Positions 7,775-16,002 of a DNA stretch of 39,010 nt are shown piece by piece (the stretch's first letter is position 1; each line of letters starts with the position of its first letter). Under the pieces are notes generated by a model, which did not search any database, was not told the origin of the DNA, and saw only the letters and a list, made by a program, of their open reading frames with translations. The DNA is from SZUA-430 sp964647355 (GTDB taxonomy: Bacteria; Pseudomonadota; Alphaproteobacteria; Micropepsales; Micropepsaceae). The DNA lies in contig CAZYGK010000023.1 of assembly GCA_964647355.1 (NCBI GenBank), positions 1 through 39,010 of the forward strand. The letters run 5' to 3'. Both the position numbers and the translations under genes were made by a program.

Positions 7775-9004
7775 TTATTGCGCGTCGTGCACGTAGCTGC
7801 CTGTGATGACGTCGTGCAGCATCTGCCGCCGTTTCGAGAAGAGCGCCATCAGCACGCCGGCGAGCGCGGGCAGGATCGAGATGATCTTGCTGACATTGCG
7901 CACGAAGGCGCGAATGAAGCCGGGCCGCTCGCCGCTCGTCGCCGACACGCGTAAGCCCATCAGGAGTTTTCCCGGCGACGTGCCGCGCAAGAGAACGCCC
8001 TCGAATAGGATCGCGATGGCGAAATAGAGCGCCGCCGCAACCCAAGACAGTGGCAGCCGCGAGATCTCCTTGCGCTCGCTGTCGAGCAGCGCCTCGCGTA
8101 CCAGCACCTCGCGCCCGCTGTCGCGTTTGATCTCCACGGCCGTGCGCCGGTACGACTGCTTTACGAAGCCCATGTAGTTCTTTTCGACGAGCGAACGCAC
8201 GGTCGTGCGCGACGTCTGCCCCCCATCCGCGATCTCAAACGACGGCAGGTCGCTCGACAGCGTGCGCTCGGTTGCGATCAGCGTAAACGGCGCGTCGAGT
8301 TTGAACACCGGCCCCATCGCGCTTTGCAGTGCAGCCGCGAGCGCCAGCGCGAGCACCGCTGCCAAGAACACGTCGATCGTGCCGGCCGCGATGCGCAACG
8401 GCAAAAGGGCGGGGGCCTTCAAGGCGGCCGCCCGCCCGCCACTGTCGATCGCGACCGCCCCGATCGGCAACGACGGTGCCGCCTCGTGCGCGACCACGAA
8501 CACCGGCACCTGCTCGCTGATATTCTTGACCTGCTGGTGCCCCATGAAATTGAAGCCGAGCGCCAGCTTGTTCTTGACCTGATCGTGCACCGATCCCGAA
8601 ACCAGAATGCCGCCCGGCTGCGCCAGCGCCTGGAGCCGCGCCGCGATGTTCACGCCTTCGCCGAAAATGTCGTGATCGTCGATCATGACGTCGCCCAGAT
8701 TGATGCCGATGCGGAAGTCCATCCGCTCGCGCTCGGCGACGTTGTCGTTCTGCGCCTTCAGCTCCCGCTGTATCTCGACCGCGCACTGCACCGATTCGAC
8801 GACGCTGGCGAAATCGGCGAGAACCGCGTCCCCCGACCAGCTCACGACCCGCCCGCGGTGCCGTTCGATAAACGCCTGGATGAGTTCGCGGCACTCTTTC
8901 AACCGCTTGAGCGTGCCGTGTTCGTCCGCCCCCATGAGGCGGCTATATCCCACCACATCGGCGCAAAAAATGGTTGTCAACTTGCGTTTGACGGCGTGTG
9001 CCAA
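7775..9004 (-). CDS. Class III adenylate/guanylate cyclase fused to an RDD membrane domain
   Basis: The frame is open from 9115. The preferred start is a TTG at 9004 (AHAVKRKLTTIFCADVVGYS), 7 nt after an AGG, because the longer version would run into the start of the divergent gene. This gives 409 residues. The catalytic domain (about 5-185) has the metal Asp in FCADVVGYS (about D16), the second Asp in WSGDAVLADF (about D59), FRIGINLGDV, and the transition-state Asn/Arg in GVNIAARLQ. The C-terminal half (about 225-409) is an RDD domain with hydrophobic helices: LPLRIAAGTIDVFLAAVLAL, VAAALYFAIAILFEGVLL, then GTSPGKLLMGLRV and FVRNVSKIISILP. The product would make cAMP (or cGMP) at the membrane. 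RDD regions are thought to sense or transport solutes. Exact start uncertain. Confidence 0.85.
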   Translation of the reverse strand: MAHAVKRKLTTIFCADVVGYSRLMGADEHGTLKRLKECRELIQAFIERHRGRVVSWSGDAVLADFASVVESVQCAVEIQRELKAQNDNVAERERMDFRIGINLGDVMIDDHDIFGEGVNIAARLQALAQPGGILVSGSVHDQVKNKLALGFNFMGHQQVKNISEQVPVFVVAHEAAPSLPIGAVAIDSGGRAAALKAPALLPLRIAAGTIDVFLAAVLALALAAALQSAMGPVFKLDAPFTLIATERTLSSDLPSFEIADGGQTSRTTVRSLVEKNYMGFVKQSYRRTAVEIKRDSGREVLVREALLDSERKEISRLPLSWVAAALYFAIAILFEGVLLRGTSPGKLLMGLRVSATSGERPGFIRAFVRNVSKIISILPALAGVLMALFSKRRQMLHDVITGSYVHDAQ

Positions 9005-9084
9005 GCGGGGACCTGTCGGAGTATTGACTTGGACGCAGTTATAGCCTGCGATTGCCACGGGCACAAAAAGACGACCGGCCGATA

Positions 9085-10632
9085 ATGACGCACCGCAACC
9101 AGCAGCCGCTTTCACCGGCGGAATTCAGCGCACGATTCGAAGACGCCAGACGTGCGCACGTTGCCAAGGATTTCAAGCGAGCGCGCCAGTTGTGCGAAAC
9201 CCTGATTTCGCTCAAGCCTGCAGAGCTCGGCCCCCAGATCATGCTTGCGGATTTGGACCTGCGCGCCGGCAGGTTGATGACGGCGCGACGCCGCCTCGAA
9301 CCCGTGGTTGCGGCCCATCCCGAATCGGAACAGTTGCGAAACGCGTTGGCGCGAATTCTCGAGGAACTTGGCGACGCGAACGCCTCCGAGGCGTTGTACA
9401 GGGAAGACGTCGCACGAGCGCCTGACTCCGTCACGGTTTGGGCAAGGCTCGCGCATTCGTTGCAGGTTGCAGGCAAGATCGACGATGCCGCCGCCACGTA
9501 CAGGCAGATGATCGATCGCTGGCCCGAGTCGGTCGCGGGCTACTTTGGTCAGGCCGGGATTGAACCCAAGGCGCTGTCGGATGCTGAAGTCGCGGCCCTC
9601 CAGGGTCTGACAGCAACGGCACCGCTTCACGAGCGGGTCTACGCCTTCTTTGCGCTTGGCGCGGTTTGGGAAAGCCGCGGCGCGTACGACGACGCGTTCG
9701 CGGCGTTTGCGGAAGGCAACCGGTTGCGCCGCGAGAACCCCGAGTTGAACCCAGGGTCGGCCCCGACAAGCCAAGAGCTCGCGGCCCCCCCGACGTTCAC
9801 GTCGGTCGAAGCGGCCGAGCAGATGCACGAGAACTTCGCCCGCGAAACGAAGGGAAACTTCTCCGCAGCCTACATCGAGAAGTTCAAAGGCAGAGGCAAC
9901 CCCGCCCGCGCGCCGATATTCATCGTGGGTCTGCCGCGTTCCGGGTCGACATTGCTCGAGCAGATTCTGTCCAGCCATCCGCAGGTGCAGGGATTGGGCG
10001 AAACGCTCGCCTTGTCCCGAACGTTCCAAGGGGCGCTCGCCGAACTTCACGCAGGGCAGCGCACCGACCCCTGGACCTTCTACGCGGATGTCGGCGGCTC
10101 ATATCTAGAGGCTCTCGCCGAATTGGGTTGGGACCGCAAGCGCCACGCTATCGATAAGATGCTGGGCAACTACGTCAATGTCGGCATCATTCACCTCGCG
10201 CTCCCCAACGCCGTGATCATCCACGCGATGCGAAATCCGGTGGACACGTGCTTGTCGGCATTCCGTCAGCTGTTCGCAAACCGCAACGAAGTGACCTACG
10301 ACCTCGCAGCGATCGGCCGGCAATATGTGCGCTATCGCGGGATGATGGCGCACTGGGATGCGGTGCTCCCAGGCCGGATCCTGCACGTCGAACATGAACG
10401 CCTGCTCGCGGACCCGGAAACACAAGTCCGCACGATACTAAAAGCGTGCGACTTGCCATGGGATGACCGCTGCCTGCGCTTCTACGAGAACGAACGGACG
10501 GTCCGCACGGCCAGCATCAACCAAGTGCGCCGCCCGCTGTCGGACAAGGCCGTGGAGCGCTGGCGCAAGTATGAGAAGCACCTGGGCCCGCTGTTCGACG
10601 CCTTAGGGCCGTACGCCCCCGCACGTTCGTGA
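9085..10632 (+). CDS. TPR-repeat sulfotransferase
   Basis: A 515-residue protein. The ATG at 9085 (MTHRNQQPLSPAEFSARF) is preferred over an upstream TTG, although its ribosome binding site is weak. The first ~230 residues are TPR-like helices, for example AHVAKDFKRARQLCETLISL and EELGDANASEALYREDVA. The C-terminal half is a sulfotransferase. The PAPS 5'-phosphosulfate loop is GLPRSGSTLLEQILSSHP (about 282-299), and the 3'-phosphate-binding region is MRNPVDTCLSAFRQLF. The architecture matches the TPR/sulfotransferase family related to tyrosylprotein sulfotransferases. No signal peptide, so cytosolic. It probably transfers sulfate from PAPS to a peptide, lipid or glycan; the acceptor is unknown. 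It lies convergent with the TonB receptor and is the first gene of the hydroxylase/sulfotransferase cluster. Confidence 0.88.
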   Translation: MTHRNQQPLSPAEFSARFEDARRAHVAKDFKRARQLCETLISLKPAELGPQIMLADLDLRAGRLMTARRRLEPVVAAHPESEQLRNALARILEELGDANASEALYREDVARAPDSVTVWARLAHSLQVAGKIDDAAATYRQMIDRWPESVAGYFGQAGIEPKALSDAEVAALQGLTATAPLHERVYAFFALGAVWESRGAYDDAFAAFAEGNRLRRENPELNPGSAPTSQELAAPPTFTSVEAAEQMHENFARETKGNFSAAYIEKFKGRGNPARAPIFIVGLPRSGSTLLEQILSSHPQVQGLGETLALSRTFQGALAELHAGQRTDPWTFYADVGGSYLEALAELGWDRKRHAIDKMLGNYVNVGIIHLALPNAVIIHAMRNPVDTCLSAFRQLFANRNEVTYDLAAIGRQYVRYRGMMAHWDAVLPGRILHVEHERLLADPETQVRTILKACDLPWDDRCLRFYENERTVRTASINQVRRPLSDKAVERWRKYEKHLGPLFDALGPYAPARS

Positions 10633-10651
10633 GCTCCACACCCGAAAACGA

Positions 10652-10678
10652 AAGTGGCGGCCACAAGGGCCGCCACTT
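10652..10678 (-). terminator. Terminator hairpin for the TonB receptor gene
   Basis: Arms AAGTGGCGGCC (10652-10662) and GGCCGCCACTT (10668-10678) are exact inverted copies with a 5-nt loop. Read on the minus strand, the hairpin is followed by a T-rich stretch (TTTCGTTTTCG), 24 bp past the receptor stop. It may also slow transcription arriving from the convergent sulfotransferase gene. Confidence 0.7.
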
Positions 10679-10701
10679 CACTTGAGCTATGCGACGGTCG
10701 C

Positions 10702-13700
10702 TTAGAACCGCGTCGACATTCCGATGAACACCTCGCGGCCGAGCGAGTCGTAGATGACCGGGAAGGTGTTTGCGTTGCCGAACGGCGGGCTCGAGATGCC
10801 CAAGACGTTCGAGTCGAGGACGGTCGGGGTGCGGTCCAGGAAGTTGTTGATACCGCCCGTCATCTTGATGTTGTCCGTCACGTTCCAGTCGAACGCGAAG
10901 TCGAAGTAGTCGGATGCCGGGATGCTGGCATCCGCCTCGTCGAAGAAGCCGTTCGTCAGCGACGGATCGCTCTCGTTTCCGTCGTAGGACACAGAACCGA
11001 TGTGACGCCACGCAACCGAGAAGTCCACATCCCACGGCGCGCTCCACGTCACACGAAGCTTGTGACGCCAATCGGGTATCGGCGTTCCGCAGGTCGTACC
11101 GAACAAGCCGGCGCAGTCATAGATAGCCGCGCCGGGCAGCGGTTCGACCTCGTAGGTGTCGATCCAAGTGCCCTGCAAGTTGAACGCGACCGTCGACGTC
11201 TCGTCGAGATTGAACTTGTAGTTCGTTTCGATATCGACGCCGGTCGTGCCGGTCGAACCGAGGTTCTCGTTCCGGCTCTCGATGAAGCCGGCGTTGCCGA
11301 ACAAAATACCGGTCGTCGGTTCGCGCTGGATCCGCGTACAGACCGGATCGAGCGGATCTGCAGCGCAGATCTGCAAGATAATGCGTTGCGGAATGACGCC
11401 GATAATGCCGTCGACGAAGATGTCGTAGTAGTCGACCGACGTCGTGAAGCCCTTCAAGAACGTCGGCGTGAACACAAAGCCGAACGATTTGGTGTCGGAC
11501 TCTTCCGGCCTCAGATTGGCATTGCCGGAGTATTGCGCCGAGCACTGCGCCGACGGACACGAGAAGTTCGGGCTCGTCGCAAACTGAGTGATTTGCGTCG
11601 GCGTGAGGCCGAGATTGGCGCACTGCGTGGCGTTGAAGGCCGGACCCGAGCTTGTCGTCGCCGCGCAAGGATCTTGACCGCCCCAGAGGCCGATAAACGT
11701 CGGCGTGAAGAGCTCGACGATGTTCGGCGCCCGGACCGCACGCTGGAACGTGCCGCGCAACCGCAGGTCTTCGACCGGCATCCACGAACCGCCATACTTG
11801 TAGGTGTGCGTGATGCCCGCGTTTTCGTAGTCCGACAGGCGATAGCCGCCTTCGAACTGCAACAGATAGAAGCCCGGTTGGTTCTCGATAACCGGCACCG
11901 CAATTTCGCCGAACACTTCGACGACGTCGAAGCTGCCGGCCACCGACGGCGTCGGGCCGCCCTGACCGGCCAAGTCGCCGGTCGAGAACGCGAGATCGAC
12001 GCGATGCTCCAGTTTCTCTTCACGGTACTCGGCGCCGACCGCAGCCGTCACCGGGCTCTCGGCCCACGGGATCGTAATGCCGAGGTCGCCGTCGATCGCG
12101 CCGCTGACCACCCATTCTTGCGTGGTGCCGATCTGGAACCCCGGTGTGACGAGGTAGTTCAACAGGGTGTCGTTCAGCGTTCCCGTTTGGAAGATATTGA
12201 ACGGCACGCAGTTGACGTCGCTGCCGTTGATGAAGGACACGCACTGCGGTGTCCCAAACGTGGGCTCGCCGGCGCGCGGGTCGTCGATAACCTGCAACGA
12301 CTTAGCGACGCGCGACAGCGAGACGTCGTTGAGATACGTGCGCGACTGAACGGTCTGCCCGTACTGGGCATAGACGTCGTAGTTCCAACCGGTGTCCGCA
12401 AGCGCGCCCTTCAAGCCGAGAACGGTGCGGAACGACTCGTGACGGAAGTCGTCCTGACGCGGACCGCCTTCGACGAAGCGGCGGCCGATATCGAGCGTCG
12501 CCTGGCCGGGGGTGAGGTTGCCCGCGCCCGTCGTGTCGTTGTTACAGAAAGCTTCAAGCGGGCTGTCGGGGCCGCTGCCCATGAATGGGTTGTCGCAGTT
12601 GATAAGATAGTTGCCGCGCGCAAGCCCTGACCCGCGGAACAGGCCCGACGGCGCGATCTGCGCCACGGTGCGATCGTCCGCGAACTGAAGTTCGGCATAC
12701 AGCTCGGTGTCAGCGGCAAGCTCGTAACGGCCCAACGCGCCCAGCACGTAACGGTCATCCGGCCGTTGGAGATAGTTGTAGGGTGCAAAGTTGAAGTTGT
12801 GAAGGCTGCCGGTGAAACCGGTATCCATGAGCCCGCTCGCCGTAGCGATGAACGGTCCGGTACCATAGTCGAGGCTCGCAAACCGACCGAACGCCGAGTT
12901 GCTCGACCCCTGACAGACCTGCGAGTCCCTCGTGAACGGTGGCAGCGTGCTGATCGAACACGCCGAGAAGTCCCGGTCCGATTGCAGGATCGGCTGCGCG
13001 TTCCGGTATTGGGCGTAGAGCGTAACGTTGCCCTTATCGTCGGCCGAGTTCGCGCCCATGATGCCGTACACTTGAATAATACGGCCGTCGTTGACGGTAT
13101 TGTTGGGGGTTTTGAACTCGGCGGGATTGGTTGCTTCGCGGTTTGCGATCAACTGCAACAGTCGCGCGTCGTCGTTGTCGTGATTGGCGAACCCGTACTG
13201 GACGCCCATCTCGACGCCTTCGAAGTTCTTGCGCATGATGAAGTTGACGACGCCGGCGACCGCGTCTGCGCCGTAGACCGCCGATGCGCCGCCCGTCAGA
13301 ACCTCGATCCGCTCAATCATACCGACCGGAATATTGTTCAAGTCCGGCGTCGGCTGGCCCGCGCTCGCCGGGTTCATGCGGCGGCCGTTGATCAGCACGA
13401 GGGTACGCTGCGGGCCGAGGCCGCGCAGGTCGACCGTCGCCGTACCCGAGGAACCGTTCGAGACTTCTTGTCCCTGGTTCGGAGCGACCTGTGTCAGGCT
13501 GTTCAGCAGCGTTTCCGAGCTGGTCGTGCCTTGCACGCGCGATTCCGTCGACGTCACCGTCGTGATCGGTGAGATTGATTTCAGTCCCTTTTGCGGAATG
13601 CGGGTACCGGTAACGGTCACCTTTTCCACCGATTCGTCCGCAGACGCGGGCACCGCACTTACGACCGTTGCGATCGCGGCACCTGCCATCAACGTAGATC

Positions 13701-13722
13701 TGAGGGTTTTCCTGTTCAGCAC
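10702..13722 (-). CDS. TonB-dependent outer-membrane receptor with seven Cys-pair loops
   Basis: A 1006-residue protein starting at GTG (13722) after an AAAGGGGCG ribosome binding site. A signal peptide (to about SAVPASA, residue 28) is followed by a TonB-box-like EKVTVTGTRIP. A plug domain follows, with LRGLGPQRTLVLINGRRM, IERIEVLTGGASAVYGADAV and AGVVNFIMRKNFEGVEM. The ~22-strand barrel region ends in Phe (REVFIGMSTRF), as outer-membrane proteins do. It carries 14 cysteines in seven close pairs (spacings 4-16), which suggests disulfide-stapled extracellular loops. Such receptors import a large ligand (siderophore, glycan, peptide) with energy from TonB-ExbBD. No TonB, FecR or sigma factor gene is adjacent. 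The gene is divergent from the Asp/Asn hydroxylase operon and convergent with the TPR-sulfotransferase, which suggests a ligand linked to those enzymes. Confidence 0.93.
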   Translation of the reverse strand: MLNRKTLRSTLMAGAAIATVVSAVPASADESVEKVTVTGTRIPQKGLKSISPITTVTSTESRVQGTTSSETLLNSLTQVAPNQGQEVSNGSSGTATVDLRGLGPQRTLVLINGRRMNPASAGQPTPDLNNIPVGMIERIEVLTGGASAVYGADAVAGVVNFIMRKNFEGVEMGVQYGFANHDNDDARLLQLIANREATNPAEFKTPNNTVNDGRIIQVYGIMGANSADDKGNVTLYAQYRNAQPILQSDRDFSACSISTLPPFTRDSQVCQGSSNSAFGRFASLDYGTGPFIATASGLMDTGFTGSLHNFNFAPYNYLQRPDDRYVLGALGRYELAADTELYAELQFADDRTVAQIAPSGLFRGSGLARGNYLINCDNPFMGSGPDSPLEAFCNNDTTGAGNLTPGQATLDIGRRFVEGGPRQDDFRHESFRTVLGLKGALADTGWNYDVYAQYGQTVQSRTYLNDVSLSRVAKSLQVIDDPRAGEPTFGTPQCVSFINGSDVNCVPFNIFQTGTLNDTLLNYLVTPGFQIGTTQEWVVSGAIDGDLGITIPWAESPVTAAVGAEYREEKLEHRVDLAFSTGDLAGQGGPTPSVAGSFDVVEVFGEIAVPVIENQPGFYLLQFEGGYRLSDYENAGITHTYKYGGSWMPVEDLRLRGTFQRAVRAPNIVELFTPTFIGLWGGQDPCAATTSSGPAFNATQCANLGLTPTQITQFATSPNFSCPSAQCSAQYSGNANLRPEESDTKSFGFVFTPTFLKGFTTSVDYYDIFVDGIIGVIPQRIILQICAADPLDPVCTRIQREPTTGILFGNAGFIESRNENLGSTGTTGVDIETNYKFNLDETSTVAFNLQGTWIDTYEVEPLPGAAIYDCAGLFGTTCGTPIPDWRHKLRVTWSAPWDVDFSVAWRHIGSVSYDGNESDPSLTNGFFDEADASIPASDYFDFAFDWNVTDNIKMTGGINNFLDRTPTVLDSNVLGISSPPFGNANTFPVIYDSLGREVFIGMSTRF

Positions 13723-14022
13723 TGTTCGCCCCTTTCTTTACGCCGGACCCCGCAGCCTCGCTTGCCGGACCAGGTTGAATTCACATGGCTGTCCATTCGT
13801 TTGTGCAGCAGATGGTTCCCCCTCCCGCACGCGAGATTCACGAATCGATTCCCAGTGACGGAATGATGCTACGATGCACGCCGGGGCCAACCTGATAGCG
13901 CGTGCGCCAAGTGAAACGCCCAGCCTTGTGACTGATATGCATCAGCCGCTTTCGGCAATTGATTTGTACACGGAGCAACGCTTGGATGTTGCGCGAGCGT
14001 CTCAAGATTGGAGGCCAACCGA
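13723..14022. other. 300-bp divergent intergenic region between TonB receptor and Asp/Asn hydroxylase genes
   Basis: It holds ribosome binding sites at both ends (AAAGGGGCG for the receptor, GGAGG for the hydroxylase) and a cluster of three GANTC sites. I see no convincing -35/-10 pair and no coding sequence. Short frames across it lack ribosome binding sites. Confidence 0.6.
13835..13851. promoter_or_regulatory. Cluster of three GANTC (CcrM-type methylation) sites
   Basis: The 17-bp stretch GATTCACGAATCGATTC holds GATTC (13835), GAATC (13842) and GATTC (13847). It forms two overlapping palindromes, GATTC-AC-GAATC and GAATCGATTC. In alphaproteobacteria with CcrM, GANTC is N6-adenine methylated, and promoter sites can be read by GcrA. 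It lies 113-129 bp upstream of the receptor start. A role in control is inferred from position only. Confidence 0.4.
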
Positions 14023-15333
14023 ATGCAATCGCACGAAGATTTGGCGGCTGAACGCAATCGCAACCTCGTGCAGCTCGTTATTTCGGCGCGCAGCGTAACG
14101 AAAGCCGGCCGGTTGGATGAGGCCGCGCGGGCTTGGGAGCAAGTGAGGGCGATCGCTCCCGATCATGCGGAGGCGCTCTTCTTTTTTGGGCAGCACCACC
14201 TGGCGCGTGGCGATGCGAATGGCGCTGTTTCTCTGTTCGAACGCGCGATGAAGAGCAATGCGAAGGACGCGTTGATTCCTCTCGCGTTGGCCGGCGCGCA
14301 CCGGCTCAGGGGCGATACCCTGTCGGAAGCGGCCGCGCTCGAACGAGCATTAGTGGCCGATCCGTATTGTTATCCGGCTCTCTTGGCGAAAGGGGCGCTG
14401 CTCGAGCGGTCCGGCCAACCGCGAGCCGCCGCACGCATCTATGGCGATGCTTTGAAGATAACGCCTGCCGACGAGCGGCTGTCGCCCGATCTGCGTCAGC
14501 TCGCGCAACGCGCAAGGCGAGCGGCCGCCGAAAACACACAGGCGCTCGACGCCTTCGTAGAGGCGCGTCTCGGCAAGTTGCGAGAGCGGCACGCCACGGC
14601 GCGGCTCGATCGCTTCGACGAATGCAAAGACGCGATGGTCGGGCGCAAAAAGATCTACACGCAGCAACCGGTGATGCTGAACTTCCCGAGATTGCCGGCA
14701 ATTCAGTTCTACGACGAGGACCAGTTCCCCTGGCTGCGCGAACTCGAAGCAAGGACCGACGTGATCGAGCGCGAACTCTCCAACCTTCTCGATCAACGTG
14801 CCCCCGGCTTTAGGCCCTACATGAATATGCCCGACGGCGTTCCGCTGAACGAGACGGCAGCTCTCAACCGTTCGCCCGATTGGAGCGCGTATTTCTTTTG
14901 GGATGACGGTGGACGCGTCGAAGAGCATTGCCGGCGTTGCCCAGAGACGGCGGCGACCCTTGAGGCTATGCCCCTCGCAGCCGTGCCGGGCTTCGCACCG
15001 GCGGCGTTCTTTTCCTCGCTCACGCCGGGCACCCGGATCGCGCCGCACACGGGTGTCACCAACGCGCGCCTCATCGTTCACCTAGGTTTGATCGTGCCTG
15101 GCGATTGCACGTTCAGGGTCGGCAACGAAACGCGGTCGTGGCTGCGCGGCAAGGCCTGGGTCTTTGACGACACGATCGAACACGAAGCGCACAACGCAAG
15201 CGGCCAAACCCGCGTGGTGCTGATCTTCGACATCTGGAATCCCTACCTCAGCGAGGCGGAGCGCGACCTCGTATGCGCCCTTTTGGCGGCCCAGCGCGAG
15301 TACTATGCTGAGCCCCCAACTGCAAAGGGCTAA
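14023..15333 (+). CDS. TPR-containing aspartyl/asparaginyl beta-hydroxylase
   Basis: A 436-residue protein. The ATG at 14023 is chosen because GGAGG lies 9 nt upstream; an in-frame TTG at 14008 is less likely. Residues ~1-180 are TPR-like (RLDEAARAWEQVRAIAPDHA, GDANGAVSLFERAMKSN). The C-terminal domain is the AspH fold (PF05118). FSSLTPGTRIAPHTGVTNAR carries the first iron His (H342), and FDDTIEHEAHN carries the second (H387), with the 45-residue spacing typical of the family. RVVLIFDIWNP holds the 2-oxoglutarate-binding Arg. The family uses two His and no acidic ligand. The reaction hydroxylates the beta-carbon of Asp or Asn in a peptide or protein. There is no signal peptide. It is the first gene of a pair with the PKHD hydroxylase (3-nt gap) and divergent from the TonB receptor. 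Confidence 0.9.
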   Translation: MQSHEDLAAERNRNLVQLVISARSVTKAGRLDEAARAWEQVRAIAPDHAEALFFFGQHHLARGDANGAVSLFERAMKSNAKDALIPLALAGAHRLRGDTLSEAAALERALVADPYCYPALLAKGALLERSGQPRAAARIYGDALKITPADERLSPDLRQLAQRARRAAAENTQALDAFVEARLGKLRERHATARLDRFDECKDAMVGRKKIYTQQPVMLNFPRLPAIQFYDEDQFPWLRELEARTDVIERELSNLLDQRAPGFRPYMNMPDGVPLNETAALNRSPDWSAYFFWDDGGRVEEHCRRCPETAATLEAMPLAAVPGFAPAAFFSSLTPGTRIAPHTGVTNARLIVHLGLIVPGDCTFRVGNETRSWLRGKAWVFDDTIEHEAHNASGQTRVVLIFDIWNPYLSEAERDLVCALLAAQREYYAEPPTAKG

Positions 15334-15336
15334 GCC

Positions 15337-16002
15337 GTGTTCCTCGAGCTCAAAAATCTCCTCTCCGCCGCCGAAGTTGCGCGCCTCACCGCGTTGAGCC
15401 GCGAACTCCACTTTGTCGACGGCCGTGTCTCGAACCCGGCGAACATGACAAAGCAGAACCTGCAGGCAGACTCTGCCGATCCGAAATACGCGGAGTCCGT
15501 GCAGATCGTTCAAGTTGCCCTGACCCGATCGCGGGAGTTCATCGACTTCGCCATGCCGAGGCGGATTGCCCCGCCGCTATTGGCCCGCTACGAGCCCGGC
15601 ATGAAATACGGCGCGCACGCGGACGTGGCGCTCATCCAGGTACAGAACGGACGCTTGCGGACCGACTTGTCGTGCACGGTCTTCGTGGCGCCGCCAAACG
15701 CATACGAGGGGGGCGAGCTGTCGATCGAGTTGGGCAGCCGGACGGTAGCCTTTAAGGGCGAGCCCGGCGACGCGGTGATCTATCCTTCGACGACGCTCCA
15801 CGAAGTGAAGCCTGTGCGCGCGGGGCAGCGCCTCGTATCGATCACGTTCATCGAGAGCGTCATCGCCGACCACCATCAGCGCCTGCAATTGTACGAACTG
15901 AGCGAGGTTGCCGCCCTTGAGGGGCTCACCATGAAGTGGGAAAACCGCGTGCGGCTCGACGTGGTTCGCCAGAACCTCATGCGCATGTGGGCCAAGCTCT
16001 AG
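15337..16002 (+). CDS. PKHD-type Fe(II)/2-oxoglutarate hydroxylase (PiuC/YbiX family)
   Basis: A 221-residue protein with a GTG start, 3 nt after the upstream stop and with AAAGGG at a good distance. It matches the Fe2+-dependent dioxygenase PiuC family over its full length. The iron ligands are H94 and D96 (YGAHADVAL) and H155 (STTLHEVKPV), and R165 (GQRLVSITFIES) would bind 2-oxoglutarate. The usual C-terminal helical tail (MKWENRVRLDVVRQNLMRMW) is present. piuC/ybiX genes classically sit next to TonB-dependent siderophore receptors such as PiuA or Fiu, which fits the receptor here; their substrate is not known. Its TAG stop overlaps the TAG stop of the convergent gene within one CTAG. Confidence 0.92.
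   Translation: MFLELKNLLSAAEVARLTALSRELHFVDGRVSNPANMTKQNLQADSADPKYAESVQIVQVALTRSREFIDFAMPRRIAPPLLARYEPGMKYGAHADVALIQVQNGRLRTDLSCTVFVAPPNAYEGGELSIELGSRTVAFKGEPGDAVIYPSTTLHEVKPVRAGQRLVSITFIESVIADHHQRLQLYELSEVAALEGLTMKWENRVRLDVVRQNLMRMWAKL

Noticed and set aside
10654..12630. 658-codon open frame antisense to the TonB receptor
   Set aside because: Low-complexity Arg/Ala/Val/Asp composition and no motif. The receptor on the other strand is unmistakable.
13874..14098. Possible 74-residue peptide gene in the divergent region, a candidate substrate of the modification enzymes
   Set aside because: No ribosome binding site, and it runs into the hydroxylase gene. Composition gives no support.
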